Source of the DNA: Vibrio tapetis subsp. tapetis
GTDB taxonomy: Bacteria; Pseudomonadota; Gammaproteobacteria; Enterobacterales; Vibrionaceae
Assembly (NCBI RefSeq): GCF_900233005.1
Contig: NZ_LT960612.1
Coordinates: 992,001-1,056,000 of the forward strand
Direction of reading: 5' to 3'
DNA: 64,000 nt
The notes below the pieces were generated by a model. That model searched no databases, was not told the DNA's origin, and worked only from the letters and a program-made list of their open reading frames with translations. Positions 35,990 to 45,426 of this stretch are shown here, piece by piece. Each line of letters starts with the position of its first letter. Positions within the stretch are counted from its first letter, which is position 1. The translations under genes and the position numbers were made by a program.

Positions 35990-37267
35990 ATGAAGATTTC
36001 CAAAGTATCTTTGGCGTGCTTGCTAGCCCTTTCTACTCAGGCAACACAGGTAATGGCAGAAACTGAAGACGGGTTTGAATTTCACGGCTATTTCCGAGCA
36101 GGGGTGTTGGTGAGCGCTGAAAATGACTTTAAACGAGCAAAGTTTCCAGCATCAAAAGAGCGTTTGGGCCGATTGGGTATAGAGTCGGATAATCACTTTG
36201 AGCTGGCATTGCAGAAAAATTTTAGCATGGATAACGGCCAAAAAATCCGCATCAAAACTCGTGCCGGTGCTGATAATAGCCAATCTGCGATGAACCAATT
36301 GGGTGCTAATGCTGATGCTGCTAATTCTCAAATTGGTCTAATGGAAACATTTGTAGAGTTTGAAGGTGTTCTGAGTGATACAGGCGTACTTTGGGCTGGT
36401 AAACGCTTTTACGGTAAAGATAACTACATTTTCATGACCGATTTCTTCTATACCGATATGTCTGGCACGGGTGTTGGCATTGAAGGTGTCGAGTTAGGTG
36501 GAAACAAGTGGGATTTCGCCTACATAGGCAGTGATAATTCTCAAGATACTGCGAACTTTTGGAGCGATGAAAACAACCTGATGCATGCGTTCCATACCAG
36601 CGTAAACTTTGGCACCTTTGAAGTGCACGGCATGGCAAAACATCTTCCTGATAATATTGTGGGTGGTGAAACTTACGCGAGCAGTGGCGCTGAAGTAACG
36701 GGTATTTACCATTCAGAGTCAGTATTTGGTTTGTCTGATAAAGGGTTTACAAAATACATTGCACAAGCAGGTAAAGGTCTAGGTTCAGGCCAGTTATTGG
36801 GTGGCACGCTCACTACTTATAACGCATATAAGCCGGGTAACGGCGCGCTTGAAGGGCCATCGAAAATGAAGAAAGTTCAATCAGGAGACACGTCTGCTCG
36901 TGCCTTAATATGGGGCGGTTACTTCTTCGAAAATGGTGTAAATGTGTTCCACTCTATCCAAGGTCAGTATAACGACATGGAAGACGGAGCGACAGATTAC
37001 TGGACATCGGCAATGGTACGTCCGTCATTCCCAGTGGTAGAAAACTTCTTCATCGCAACGGAATTTGGTTATCAGTACAACAACTGGAAAGACGCAAGTG
37101 GTTCTGGTGACAATGCAACACAATACAAAGCAACCATCGCACCGACCATTATTGTACCAACGGGTATGGGGCCGGCGCCTGAGATTCGATTCATGGCTAC
37201 GTACTTAGATGGCGATAAACGTGACAAAGATTTCATTGTAGGCATTCAAGCTGATATGTGGTGGTAA
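35990..37267 (+). CDS. LamB/ScrY-type outer-membrane sugar porin
   Basis: This 425-residue outer-membrane protein has a signal peptide ending VMAE. The mature start FEFHGYFRAGVLVS and the internal WAGKRFYGKDNYIFMTDFFY with DMSGTGVGIEGVEL match maltoporin-family strands. It ends in a WW pair, suitable for barrel assembly. In this locus it is likely to pass beta-gluco-oligosaccharides released by the GH16 lipoprotein. An operator lies just upstream and a strong terminator just downstream, so it is transcribed alone. Confidence 0.85.
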   Translation: MKISKVSLACLLALSTQATQVMAETEDGFEFHGYFRAGVLVSAENDFKRAKFPASKERLGRLGIESDNHFELALQKNFSMDNGQKIRIKTRAGADNSQSAMNQLGANADAANSQIGLMETFVEFEGVLSDTGVLWAGKRFYGKDNYIFMTDFFYTDMSGTGVGIEGVELGGNKWDFAYIGSDNSQDTANFWSDENNLMHAFHTSVNFGTFEVHGMAKHLPDNIVGGETYASSGAEVTGIYHSESVFGLSDKGFTKYIAQAGKGLGSGQLLGGTLTTYNAYKPGNGALEGPSKMKKVQSGDTSARALIWGGYFFENGVNVFHSIQGQYNDMEDGATDYWTSAMVRPSFPVVENFFIATEFGYQYNNWKDASGSGDNATQYKATIAPTIIVPTGMGPAPEIRFMATYLDGDKRDKDFIVGIQADMWW

Positions 37268-37305
37268 TTTAGGGATTCTTTATGCGGGGGAGCATTAAGA
37301 TGTTT

Positions 37306-37331
37306 GGCAGCCAGTGATGGCTGCCTTTTTT
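37306..37331 (+). terminator. Terminator after the porin gene
   Basis: GGCAGCC (37306-37312) pairs with GGCTGCC (37319-37325) across a 6-base loop, followed by six T residues. This is a strong intrinsic terminator that separates the porin from the GH3 gene. Confidence 0.9.
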
Positions 37332-37462
37332 CGTTTGCCGAGGAGAAGAGATGGAATATCGCTCGCAATCTAATAATTAACCAAAGTAATCGCTATTCAA
37401 TAGCAAGAAAACAGAACAAACAAGCCTTATTATGAATCACGTTTATAGAGTAAGAGTCCGTT

Positions 37463-39973
37463 ATGGAAACATGCCCATACTTTGCCGATTGGCCAAAAAT
37501 TAATATCAAAAAAGACCCGAAAATAGAGCAGACAATTGCGGAAATACTGGCGCAAATGACTCTGGAAGAAAAAATAGGCCAAATGATTCAGCCTAATCTA
37601 AGAGACGTTACCCCGGAAGAAGCAAAAGACTATAAGCTTGGTTCTATTTTAAACGGAGGAGGCGCTTGGCCAAATGAAAATAAACATGCGAGTGCACAGT
37701 GTTGGGCCAACAAAGCAGACGAGTTCTGGCTCGCTGTTGAAAACGCATTTTCAGAACGTCCATTTCGAATTCCATTTATGTGGGCGACCGATGCGGTACA
37801 TGGCCATAACAATGTGTTTGGAGCAACGGTATTTCCTCACAATATAGGGCTTGGTGCTGCCCGCGATAGTGGACTTGTTCGTAAAATTGGCGAAATTACC
37901 GCCCGAGAGATTGTCGCAACAGGCTTGGATTGGACATTCGCACCGACTGTTGCCACGCCTCGAAATTTGCGTTGGGGGCGAGTGTATGAAGGCTACTCCG
38001 AAGATCCGACCATTGCTTATCATTATGCGGAACAAATGGTATTGGGCTTACAAGGTAACTTACAAGAACTTAAAACGGATTTAAAAGTGCTTTCTAACGT
38101 TAAGCACTGGCTGGGAGACGGCGGAACGATTAATGGTGTCGATCGTGGAGTGAATGGCTATTCTGAGGAACTACTTCGTAATATTCACGGCCCCGGATAC
38201 TTTAGTGGCTTACAAGCTGGGGCACAGGTGGTGATGTCATCCTTTAACAGTTGGCGAAACGAGGCCAATTATGACCATTCAATTACCGATGTTGATTATA
38301 ATCATAAAATTCATGGTAGTAAGTACTTGCTAACCGATGTTCTAAAGAAAAATATGGGATTTGATGGTGTTGTAGTAACAGACTGGCATGGCCATGCTGA
38401 AATAAGTAAGTGCTCTGACGGTGATGCAACTTATGCGATAAATGCCGGTAACGATGTACTGATGGTTCCAGTTAGGGAACACTGGAAAAATGTCTGGCAG
38501 CAAACCTTGTTTGATGTAAGAAATGGCGGCATTCCAATGACACGTATCGATGATGCTGTAACGAGAATTTTGAGAATTAAATCTCGTGCTGGCTTGTGGG
38601 AAAAGGTTCAACCAAGTAAACGTCGATTAGCCGGAGATTCCACCGTATTGGGATCTGATGAGCATCGATCTGTGGCACGTGAAGCGGTACGAAAATCGTT
38701 GGTTTTGTTAAAAAACGACAATAACCTGCTCCCTTTAGCTGCCAATCAAAAAGTGTGGTTAACAGGCAGCGCTGCAGATGATTTACAAAAACAAGCAGGG
38801 GGCTGGAATTTGACGTGGCAAGGTGATGAAAATTCAGTCTCTGATTTCCCTGGTGCTACAACGTTAAAAATGGCTCTGGAATTGGAAATGCCTAACCTTA
38901 AATTCGATCCTAATCAACAAGGCGATTATCAGGCAGGAGATGTGGCCATTGTGGTATTTGGCGAAGATCCATATGCAGAAATGATGGGAGATATAAAAAC
39001 GTGGCAAAGCTTAGAATATTCTAGTTTGAAACGCAGCTACGCTAAGGATTGTGCTCTTATTGAAGCGCTCAATTCAAAAGGAGTAAAGGTCGTTTCGGTG
39101 TTCTTTAGTGGCAGACCTTTGTATCTTAATAAAGAAATAGACTTGTCTGATGCATTTGTTGCGGCGTGGTTACCTGGGAGCGAAGGTTTAGGGATCACTG
39201 ATGTGTTGGTTGGAGATCCAGTAGTCGAACAACCACTGGGAGTAACGGATGAGTGTTACAAATTGAAAGTAACACCACGATTTGATTTCCAGGGTAAGTT
39301 GTCATTCAGTTGGCCAAATAAAATGCGCAGTGATGCGGTAAACGCCATTCCATCTCACGTGCCAGATTATGTACTGCCGACTCAAGAACAAGATCCAGAG
39401 GGAGAGCATAAACCACTATTTGACCTAGGTTACGGCCTAACGTATCAAGATAATGTCCAGGTGTACCTTGAGTTGGACAAAGGTGAAGTTGATGATACAG
39501 CGCAGAATAAACCACTTGAACTGTATGGAATAAAAGCAAACGTTGGCGACTATCAACTTAAGCTCAGAGACGGTGAACATATCATGGGGATAGACGTTTC
39601 TCGTAATAACCCGCTCATTCTTAAAAGTGTTGAGACTGCACCTTATAATTACCAACAACAGCAAGATGCAATTCGTTGGGTGTGTCATGATGGTGGGGGT
39701 GAGTTATATCTTCAGTCGAATGATTGCAGCGTAGATAACTTATCTGGATTTTCAAATGGACTGAAATTTGATATTAAGATCATCAATTATAATGCTGAAA
39801 TTTTGGTTGGAGTTTCAGATGGAATGGGAACGGGTATCGACATTAGTGACTTAATTGATGCAAATCTAATAGAGAGTGGCGAGTTTCAAACTATTGAACT
39901 TCCTATGAGTGCGTTTGGGAAGCAGGATATGCGTTACATTGAACATTATGCTTGCGCAATCTCGCCCTTTTAA
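37463..39973 (+). CDS. GH3 beta-glucosidase, C-terminus replaced by an IS insertion
   Basis: This 836-residue product has no signal peptide and is probably cytoplasmic. The GH3 (beta/alpha)8 domain holds the nucleophile D307 in GVVVTDWHGH, and a C-terminal beta-sandwich of the ExoP type follows. It would remove glucose from laminari-oligosaccharides. The last eight residues (YACAISPF) come from the left end of an IS200/IS605 element. After RYIEH the original reading continues across the element at 41966 with TPFVIGSRQALECVIGNI and then SWY-stop. The original protein was therefore about 849 residues and has lost its final 21. These form the last strands of the sandwich, so stability may be reduced while the catalytic domain is intact. 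Confidence 0.87.
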   Translation: METCPYFADWPKINIKKDPKIEQTIAEILAQMTLEEKIGQMIQPNLRDVTPEEAKDYKLGSILNGGGAWPNENKHASAQCWANKADEFWLAVENAFSERPFRIPFMWATDAVHGHNNVFGATVFPHNIGLGAARDSGLVRKIGEITAREIVATGLDWTFAPTVATPRNLRWGRVYEGYSEDPTIAYHYAEQMVLGLQGNLQELKTDLKVLSNVKHWLGDGGTINGVDRGVNGYSEELLRNIHGPGYFSGLQAGAQVVMSSFNSWRNEANYDHSITDVDYNHKIHGSKYLLTDVLKKNMGFDGVVVTDWHGHAEISKCSDGDATYAINAGNDVLMVPVREHWKNVWQQTLFDVRNGGIPMTRIDDAVTRILRIKSRAGLWEKVQPSKRRLAGDSTVLGSDEHRSVAREAVRKSLVLLKNDNNLLPLAANQKVWLTGSAADDLQKQAGGWNLTWQGDENSVSDFPGATTLKMALELEMPNLKFDPNQQGDYQAGDVAIVVFGEDPYAEMMGDIKTWQSLEYSSLKRSYAKDCALIEALNSKGVKVVSVFFSGRPLYLNKEIDLSDAFVAAWLPGSEGLGITDVLVGDPVVEQPLGVTDECYKLKVTPRFDFQGKLSFSWPNKMRSDAVNAIPSHVPDYVLPTQEQDPEGEHKPLFDLGYGLTYQDNVQVYLELDKGEVDDTAQNKPLELYGIKANVGDYQLKLRDGEHIMGIDVSRNNPLILKSVETAPYNYQQQQDAIRWVCHDGGGELYLQSNDCSVDNLSGFSNGLKFDIKIINYNAEILVGVSDGMGTGIDISDLIDANLIESGEFQTIELPMSAFGKQDMRYIEHYACAISPF

Positions 39974-39980
39974 GGGCGAG
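39961..39980. repeat. Perfect palindrome at the IS left end
   Basis: CTCGCCCTTTTAAGGGCGAG is a perfect 20-bp palindrome. It lies about 11 bp inside the left junction, suited to the subterminal hairpin recognised by TnpA. It also provides the new GH3 stop codon (TAA 39971-39973) and could act as a terminator. Confidence 0.75.
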
Positions 39981-39995
39981 TCAAGCAAGAGGTAA

Positions 39996-40460
39996 CTAGT
40001 CTTTTCTCTGACTTAAAGCGCGTGACGTTTTTACGGCGCTTTCACTTGGTGGTGTACTTTGGTTTTCGATGTACTGTTTAACAACGTCCAAACTCGCACC
40101 ACCACATGACACAACACAATAGCTAGGCGACCAAAAGTGATTACCCCAAAGCATTGTCTTTATGCGCTCCCAATACTCGCGCCTTAGCATGTATGACGAT
40201 TTCCCTTTCAGCTTACCAACCAAGTTCGATACAGCTACCTTCGGGTGAATAGACACCATCAAGTGAACGTGATCATGTTCACCACCGAACTCTAATAGTT
40301 CACAATCCATTTGCTTACACGTTTCCTTCATTATTTCTTTGGTTCTATCCAACATCTCTTTGGTGAAAACACCTCTACGATATTTAGTAACAAAGACTAG
40401 GTGCGCATTGTTCTTAAAAAGGCAGCTTCTGCCTGTTCTCCATTCGTACATATTAACCAT
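39996..40460 (-). CDS. tnpA: IS200/IS605 transposase TnpA (Y1 HUH enzyme)
   Basis: This protein of about 154 residues is the single-strand transposase. The HUH metal motif is GGEHDHVHLMV and the catalytic tyrosine lies in DVVKQYIENQ. The N-terminal stretch KNNAHLVFVTKYRRGVF is the standard family strand. The ATG at 40460 is chosen; 40451 is possible and the frame extends to 40514. It diverges from tnpB, as in IS605 itself. The enzyme appears intact, so the element could still move. Confidence 0.88.
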   Translation of the reverse strand: MVNMYEWRTGRSCLFKNNAHLVFVTKYRRGVFTKEMLDRTKEIMKETCKQMDCELLEFGGEHDHVHLMVSIHPKVAVSNLVGKLKGKSSYMLRREYWERIKTMLWGNHFWSPSYCVVSCGGASLDVVKQYIENQSTPPSESAVKTSRALSQRKD

Positions 40461-40528
40461 AGACTTGATTGACAATTTACCATTAAGTGTAATAATATTC
40501 GCTGCGAATGACAACCAATGGAACTATC

Positions 40529-41921
40529 ATGCTAACTGGCATCAAGCTACGCGCTAACCCTACACCAAAATCAAAAACTGGTACTAAGCCAGTGGATGGG
40601 CTGTGCGCGTAGTATTTGGAATGCCAAAGTCGATGAAGAAAGGTATTACCGTACTTTTGCGCGTAAGTATTATCCAATTGGCACTTATGCCCCTATTGAT
40701 CAGAAAGCATCGCAGTTCAAATCTAAAGAGCTATCACCTTGGCTCTATCAGTGTCCTAGCCAGATAATCCGCAACAGTGCTGTTAACTGGTATCAGACTT
40801 ACCAAAAGTTCATGAAAGGCGCGTGTGGGAGACCTAAGCGCAAACCTAAGACTGATCGCGGAAGTATCTACCTTACTCGTGAAGTGTTCCGCTTCGACCG
40901 TTGCGAAGATGGCAATTTACGCCTATTTATCGGTACGAAGACCAATAATATTGGTTACTTATCTTTTAAGGCTCATAGTAAGTTCGAGATCCCAAACTCG
41001 CTTTATGTGCGCAAAGAGCGTGGTCAATATTATGTGTCTTTCTGCTATGGGAACGGCAAGGATGAGTCAGAGCTACCTAGCAATGCTGAACACTTAGCAT
41101 TCCTGCAAGGCTCAACAAAAGAATATCTGGAAGAACACACCATTGGCGTAGACCGTGGTGTGGCTATCCCTGTACACGCTGGCTCTATGACGTTCGACTT
41201 TTCTGACGAAGAAGGCGATAACCAGAAAAAGAACATGACCAAAGCTGATCGCTACATTAAGCGATTACAACGCAAATTGGCGCGTCAAACTAAAGGCTCA
41301 AATCGCAGAAATAAAACCAAGTACCGCATTGCTACGCACCACGCTAAAAAGGCGAATATCCGTAACGATTTCGCCCACAAGACAAGCCGCGAGCTTGTCG
41401 ATAGCAAAGCAAAGGTTATTGTGTTCGAGGCTTTACGAACCTCAAGTATGACGCGCAAGCCAAAGGCAAAGCAGGACGAACAAGGCCGATATGTGTCAAA
41501 CAGAGCCAAGCAAAAGGCAGGGCTAAACAAGTCCATCTTAAACGTTGGTTGGCACATCATAGAAACGTACACCAAATACAAGGCTTACCAAGCAGGAAAA
41601 GCCGTATTCAAAGTAAATCCAGCCTACACCAGTCAGGAGTGCGCCAAGTGCGGTCACACTCACCCCGACAACCGAGACTCACAAGAACTATTTGTGTGCG
41701 GTAACTGTGGAAATTCTGACAATGCAGATAACAACGCATCACTGGTCATTAAGAAACGGGCAATTAATCTAATATTAGACACTGGAACGGTGTTGTCTGG
41801 CGATGGGGTTCTAAGAACCAAGTCAGATAGTGGACGTGGAGGCAATCGTAAGACTAGCCGAGCCAAAAGCTCGACTAGCGGTGTCCAACGAAGCGTCAAA
41901 AAAGAAAAGTTAGCGGCTTAG
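40529..41921 (+). pseudogene. tnpB: TnpB RNA-guided nuclease gene with a one-base insertion near the start
   Basis: The gene opens at ATG 40529 (MLTGIKLRANPTP), but the frame stops at 40610-40612. The continuing frame (to 41921) encodes KLVLSQWMGCARSIWNAKVD onward, as expected one base later. CCAAAATCAAAAACTGG at about 40565-40580 has one A too many; CCAAATCAAAAACTGG would read PNQKLV. The rest is full length. The RuvC triad is D186, E278 and D378, counted from ATG 40596, and the zinc finger is CAKCG with CGNCG. TnpB is an RNA-guided nuclease that helps the IS persist. Initiation at 40596 would lose about 23 N-terminal residues of the wedge domain. Slippage on the A run could restore some product. 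Confidence 0.82.
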
Positions 41922-41937
41922 GTTGTTATCTTAGAAG

Positions 41938-41957
41938 CTCGCTGCTTTAGCTGCGAG
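41938..41957 (+). ncRNA. IS right-end hairpin, probable 3' part of the TnpB guide RNA (omega RNA)
   Basis: CTCGCTGC-TTTA-GCTGCGAG forms an imperfect hairpin (one T/T mismatch) just after tnpB, then TAGTTCAC marks the IS end. In this family the transcript of the tnpB 3' end and right end is the guide RNA, with its guide in the flank. Here the guide would be the GH3 remnant beginning at about 41966. Extent upstream is not defined. Confidence 0.5.
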
Positions 41958-41965
41958 TAGTTCAC

Positions 41966-42031
41966 ACTCCTTTTGTCATAGGCAGTCGACAGGCCTTAGA
42001 GTGTGTGATTGGAAATATATCGTGGTATTGA
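41966..42031 (+). pseudogene. Displaced 3' end of the GH3 gene
   Basis: From ACT at 41966 the frame reads TPFVIGSRQALECVIGNI followed by SWY and a TGA at 42029-42031. Joined after RYIEH, it restores a normal ExoP-type end. It parallels the end of the nearby GH16 protein (NLLVFEPQGAMSFKLDNI). It has no start of its own. Confidence 0.82.
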
Positions 42032-42103
42032 TAGCTTTGACGATTAGAAAAGATGATGAAAAATGTAATTAGATCTATTAGGCATCAATAATTAGGAGAG
42101 AAT

Positions 42104-42508
42104 TTGACCATTAAATGTATCAGCTGGCAGCAAGCTCTGCCAGTTAGGCACCAAGTACTCTGGCCGACGAAGGCTCCAGATTTTTGCAAAATCGAAGGGG
42201 ATGAATTGGCGTATTACTATGGTTATTTTGTAAAAAATCAATTGGTTGCTGTAGCATCTATTTATCTCGATGGAAATAAAGCTCGTCTCAGAAAATTTGC
42301 GACCTTAAGTGCCTATCAATCACAAGGGATTGGGACGAAGTTGATCTCTCATATTCTTAAGGAACTTAATTCTTCGGATGTAACAACATTTTGGTGCGAT
42401 GCGAGAGCCAGCGCTGTCGGGTTTTATCAACGACTTGGGTTCATCGTGGAAGGAGAACTCTTTTATAAAGAACAGGTTTCTTATTATAAAATGTCTCGGC
42501 GCATTTAA
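42104..42508 (+). CDS. GNAT-family N-acetyltransferase
   Basis: This 134-residue protein has the acetyl-CoA motif RKFATLSAYQSQGIGTKLI (Q/RxxGxG/A) and the family C-terminal ARASAVGFYQRLGFIVEGE. The start is TTG at 42104, preceded by an AGGAGAG ribosome site; no better ATG exists. It is a single-domain GNAT of unknown substrate that stands alone between the IS insertion and the chitinase gene. Confidence 0.78.
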   Translation: MTIKCISWQQALPVRHQVLWPTKAPDFCKIEGDELAYYYGYFVKNQLVAVASIYLDGNKARLRKFATLSAYQSQGIGTKLISHILKELNSSDVTTFWCDARASAVGFYQRLGFIVEGELFYKEQVSYYKMSRRI

Positions 42509-42819
42509 AATGGTATTATTTTTTGTTTCAGGCGCTCATGTAATTAAATATGAGCGTTTTATGTTTTTGATTTTACTAATATATAGTTGAATGAATGTCA
42601 CATAATTATTCAAAGTTATTAAATTTGTAAAATTAATAAATTAGATGCTTATTCAAAAATAATAGAGACCCTTCTCAGTATTACGCTAATTATTTGACTC
42701 AGAGTCATAATGTTAGATTTTCCGTGTCGTATTTCCATCAAAATCGAGCGATCTTAATTAGGTGGTTAAATAAACCTCGTTTTTCATTGGAAGAATTAAA
42801 GCGAACTACGGAGCAATTT
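42509..42819. other. AT-rich leader region of the GH18 gene
   Basis: This 311-bp region is very AT-rich. The GH18 frame is open back to 42694, but that extension lacks a ribosome site and would hide the signal peptide. It presumably carries the chitinase promoter; no operator is recognised. Confidence 0.5.
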
Positions 42820-45167
42820 ATGAAAAAGACAGCCCCAAAAACACGGATTGCCAGTGCAATTGCTGCACTGTTATTTTCAGCTATTTCACCCTCCATTCAC
42901 GCAGCACCAACACACGATAAAGTAGTGATAGGCTATCTAACACAGTGGGAAGCATGGAAAGGCTCCGACTCTGGTTTTAGTGTTAAAGGTGAAGCTACGC
43001 ATCTTAATGTCGACATGGACATATATTCCATTCTTAACTTCTCTTTTTTCGGTGTCGCGAAAGATGGCTCGTTACACAGTGGTGATTATCGAAACAAGAA
43101 TATATATCAAGAAGGCTCGGTTCAAGAGCCTGCCGAGCTTATTAATACTGGCGTTTACGATAGCTGGGAACTGCACATTCTTTGGGGGGAATTAGAATAT
43201 CTATGGGAATATCCTGGCAATGAACCCTGGCAAGCGGAGCAGTTAAAAAAGGTTCAAGAGCAGGGCTTCATTGCCTATAACGGGGGCTGGAAGCATGAAC
43301 CAAGTGGTATTTCAGGCGGCTTCCCTATGCCACTAAAAAAAGCGGGTGGCGCACCAGGATTGATTGACCTTGCTCATCAAAAAGGCGTCAAAGTCATGGC
43401 GTCGATCGGCGGTTGGAGTATGTCCAAACACATGCCAGAAATGGCGGCAGATCCGGTCAAAAAAGCCCGCTTCTTAGCCGACGTTGATCGTTTGATAGCA
43501 TTGGGTTTTGACGGCATTGATATTGATTGGGAATACCCAGGTTACGGGGGCATGAACTTCCAAGGTTCGCCAGAAGATTACGCTAACTTTGAACAGCTTA
43601 TGGAAGACATCAGAGAACGCATTGGTGATGACAAGCTGATCACTGCAGCCTTTTCGGCCTCTACCGCTAAGTTAGAAGGGTATAATTGGGCTCGACTTTC
43701 CCGTTCTATGGACTATTTCAACATGATGACTTATGACCTTAATGGCGGTTGGTCTAATGTTGCCGGGCATAATGCTCCTTTGTATCCTTACCCTGAAGAA
43801 GAATATCAAGGATTAAACTTAGAGCATTTACGCACTTGGATGTCGGCTCAGGGAATTGCTTCGAATAAGATTAACTTCGGCGCGGCGTTTTATGGCCGAG
43901 GGGTACAGACCTCAGAAAGTACTGCGTATGTGGGGGCACCAACAGATAAGCGCTTAGTGAAGTTTACAGTAGATGGCCCGACCGAATCTGCGGTTGATAT
44001 TGATAACTGGGTGAAGTTTGAAGGGCAACCAAGTTACAACTATATCGTGCAGCAAAGTGGTTGGTCACATCAATGGGATGTTAACGCTCAAGTCCCTTAT
44101 GCGGTGAAAGGTAAGTATTTCTTAAGTTATGACGATGTTCCGTCAATTGAAAAGAAAGCTCAGTATATCGTTGATAATGATCTGGCGGGTGTGATTGTCT
44201 GGCAAGTCGCAGGAGATATTAAGTGTGAAGGTTCGTTTGTTAGCTACGGTAGCAAGCTTAAGCAATGTACCAATTTAAGTTCACCACTGGCCGAAGCGAT
44301 AGACAAGGTGTTTAACCAAGGAAGTACGCCAAATGAAGCACCGGTATTGACGGTACCGTCTACTCAACAGGCTGAATCAGGTCAAACGATTACCTTTAAT
44401 GTGTCAGCGACCGATACAGATGGCGACAGCTTGAGTTTCAGTGCGACGGGAGCGACGGTTACGGATCTTGGGGCGGGTAACGCGCAAGTCACTTACTCGG
44501 CACCAGCGACGGTTCAGGATAAACAAGTAAGTGTTGTGGTGACCGTTTCTGACGGACGAGCACAATCCACTAAGACCGTGGTGGTCAATGTGAAAGGGAC
44601 TGGGGTTGCGGAGAATCACCCTCCAGTGATCACTGTTCCAACGACTGCAAACGTGAAAGCGGGTGAGTCTGTCACTCTTGCTATTACAGCTTCGGATGCA
44701 GACGCAGACACTTTAACGTTCAGCGCGAGTCAAGGTACTTTGGTGTAAACAGGAAATCAAGCCAGCTTAACCTTTGATGCACCGGCATCAGACAGCGATA
44801 GCACGGTTACGATTTCAGTAACGGTAACGGATGGGCAAGCTTCGGATAGCGGCACTGTGACCATCAGTGTTAAAGGCCAAAGCGGCGGCGGTGAAACGAC
44901 GTGGGATGCCAGTCAAGTCTATGTTGGCGGTGTACCGTAGTACACAACGGAACACAATACACGGCTAAGTGGTGGACTCAGGGGAATGAACCTGGCACCA
45001 ATGACGTGTGGGAAGCATTCGACGATGGTAGCGTGCAAGGATGGAATGCAAGTAAAGCCTATGTTGGTGGTACGCAAGTGACTCATCAGGGGGTTACTTA
45101 TAAGGCAAAATGGTGGACTCAGGGAAATGAGCCGGGTCAATCTGATGTTTGGGAGCCAATTAGCTAA
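42820..45167 (+). pseudogene. GH18 chitinase with C-terminal chitin-binding modules cut off
   Basis: The ATG at 42820, after a GGAG site, opens a signal peptide ending SIHAA. A complete GH18 domain follows, with FDGIDIDWEYPG (catalytic E238) and MTYDLNGGW. A cadherin-like repeat follows (NEAPVLTVPSTQQAESGQ, then DTDGDSLSF). A second one (NHPPVITVPTTANVKAGE) ends abruptly at TAA 44746-44748. Beyond it the frame continues as TGNQASLTFDAPASDSD and WDASQVYVGGV to a TAG at 44938. A one-base loss at about 44932 shifts the rest. Restored, it holds two CBM5/12 modules, each with YxAKWWTQGNEPG, up to 45167. A secreted catalytic enzyme of about 643 residues can still be made, without these binding modules. 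Confidence 0.85.
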
Positions 45168-45222
45168 CGATTGACAATATTCGTCAACATGATCCGGGCT
45201 GTAATAAAACACCGAGCAGCTC

Positions 45223-45260
45223 AATCCCCTTATTACGAAAAGGTAATAAGGGGATTTTTT
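45223..45260 (+). terminator. Strong terminator after the GH18 gene
   Basis: AATCCCCTTATTAC (45223-45236) and GTAATAAGGGGATT (45243-45256) form a perfect 14-bp stem with loop GAAAAG and a T run. Confidence 0.92.
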
Positions 45261-45426
45261 ATGCACGGTACGTAACTGTAGGTTAAGGGATTACATGTAA
45301 CTGACTGTAAGGATATAACCATATTAAGGTCATGATTGTGAAATATATTGGTGGCAGAATGAGACGGAATATAAAAATAAATCCTATAAGAAACAATGAC
45401 AAGTACCCAATAGATAGGTGGCGATT

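Larger units (their letters stand above)
39950..41965. mobile_element. IS200/IS605-family element inserted in the GH3 gene
   Basis: This element of about 2.0 kb carries divergent tnpA (reverse) and tnpB (forward). It has a left-end palindrome at 39961-39980 and a right-end hairpin at 41938-41957, followed by the TAGTTCAC end usual for this family. Both flanks belong to one GH3 gene: ATTGAACA on the left and CACTCCTTTTGTC on the right rejoin in frame. Junctions are known to within a few bases. No target duplication is seen, as expected for this family's single-strand transposition. Confidence 0.85.
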
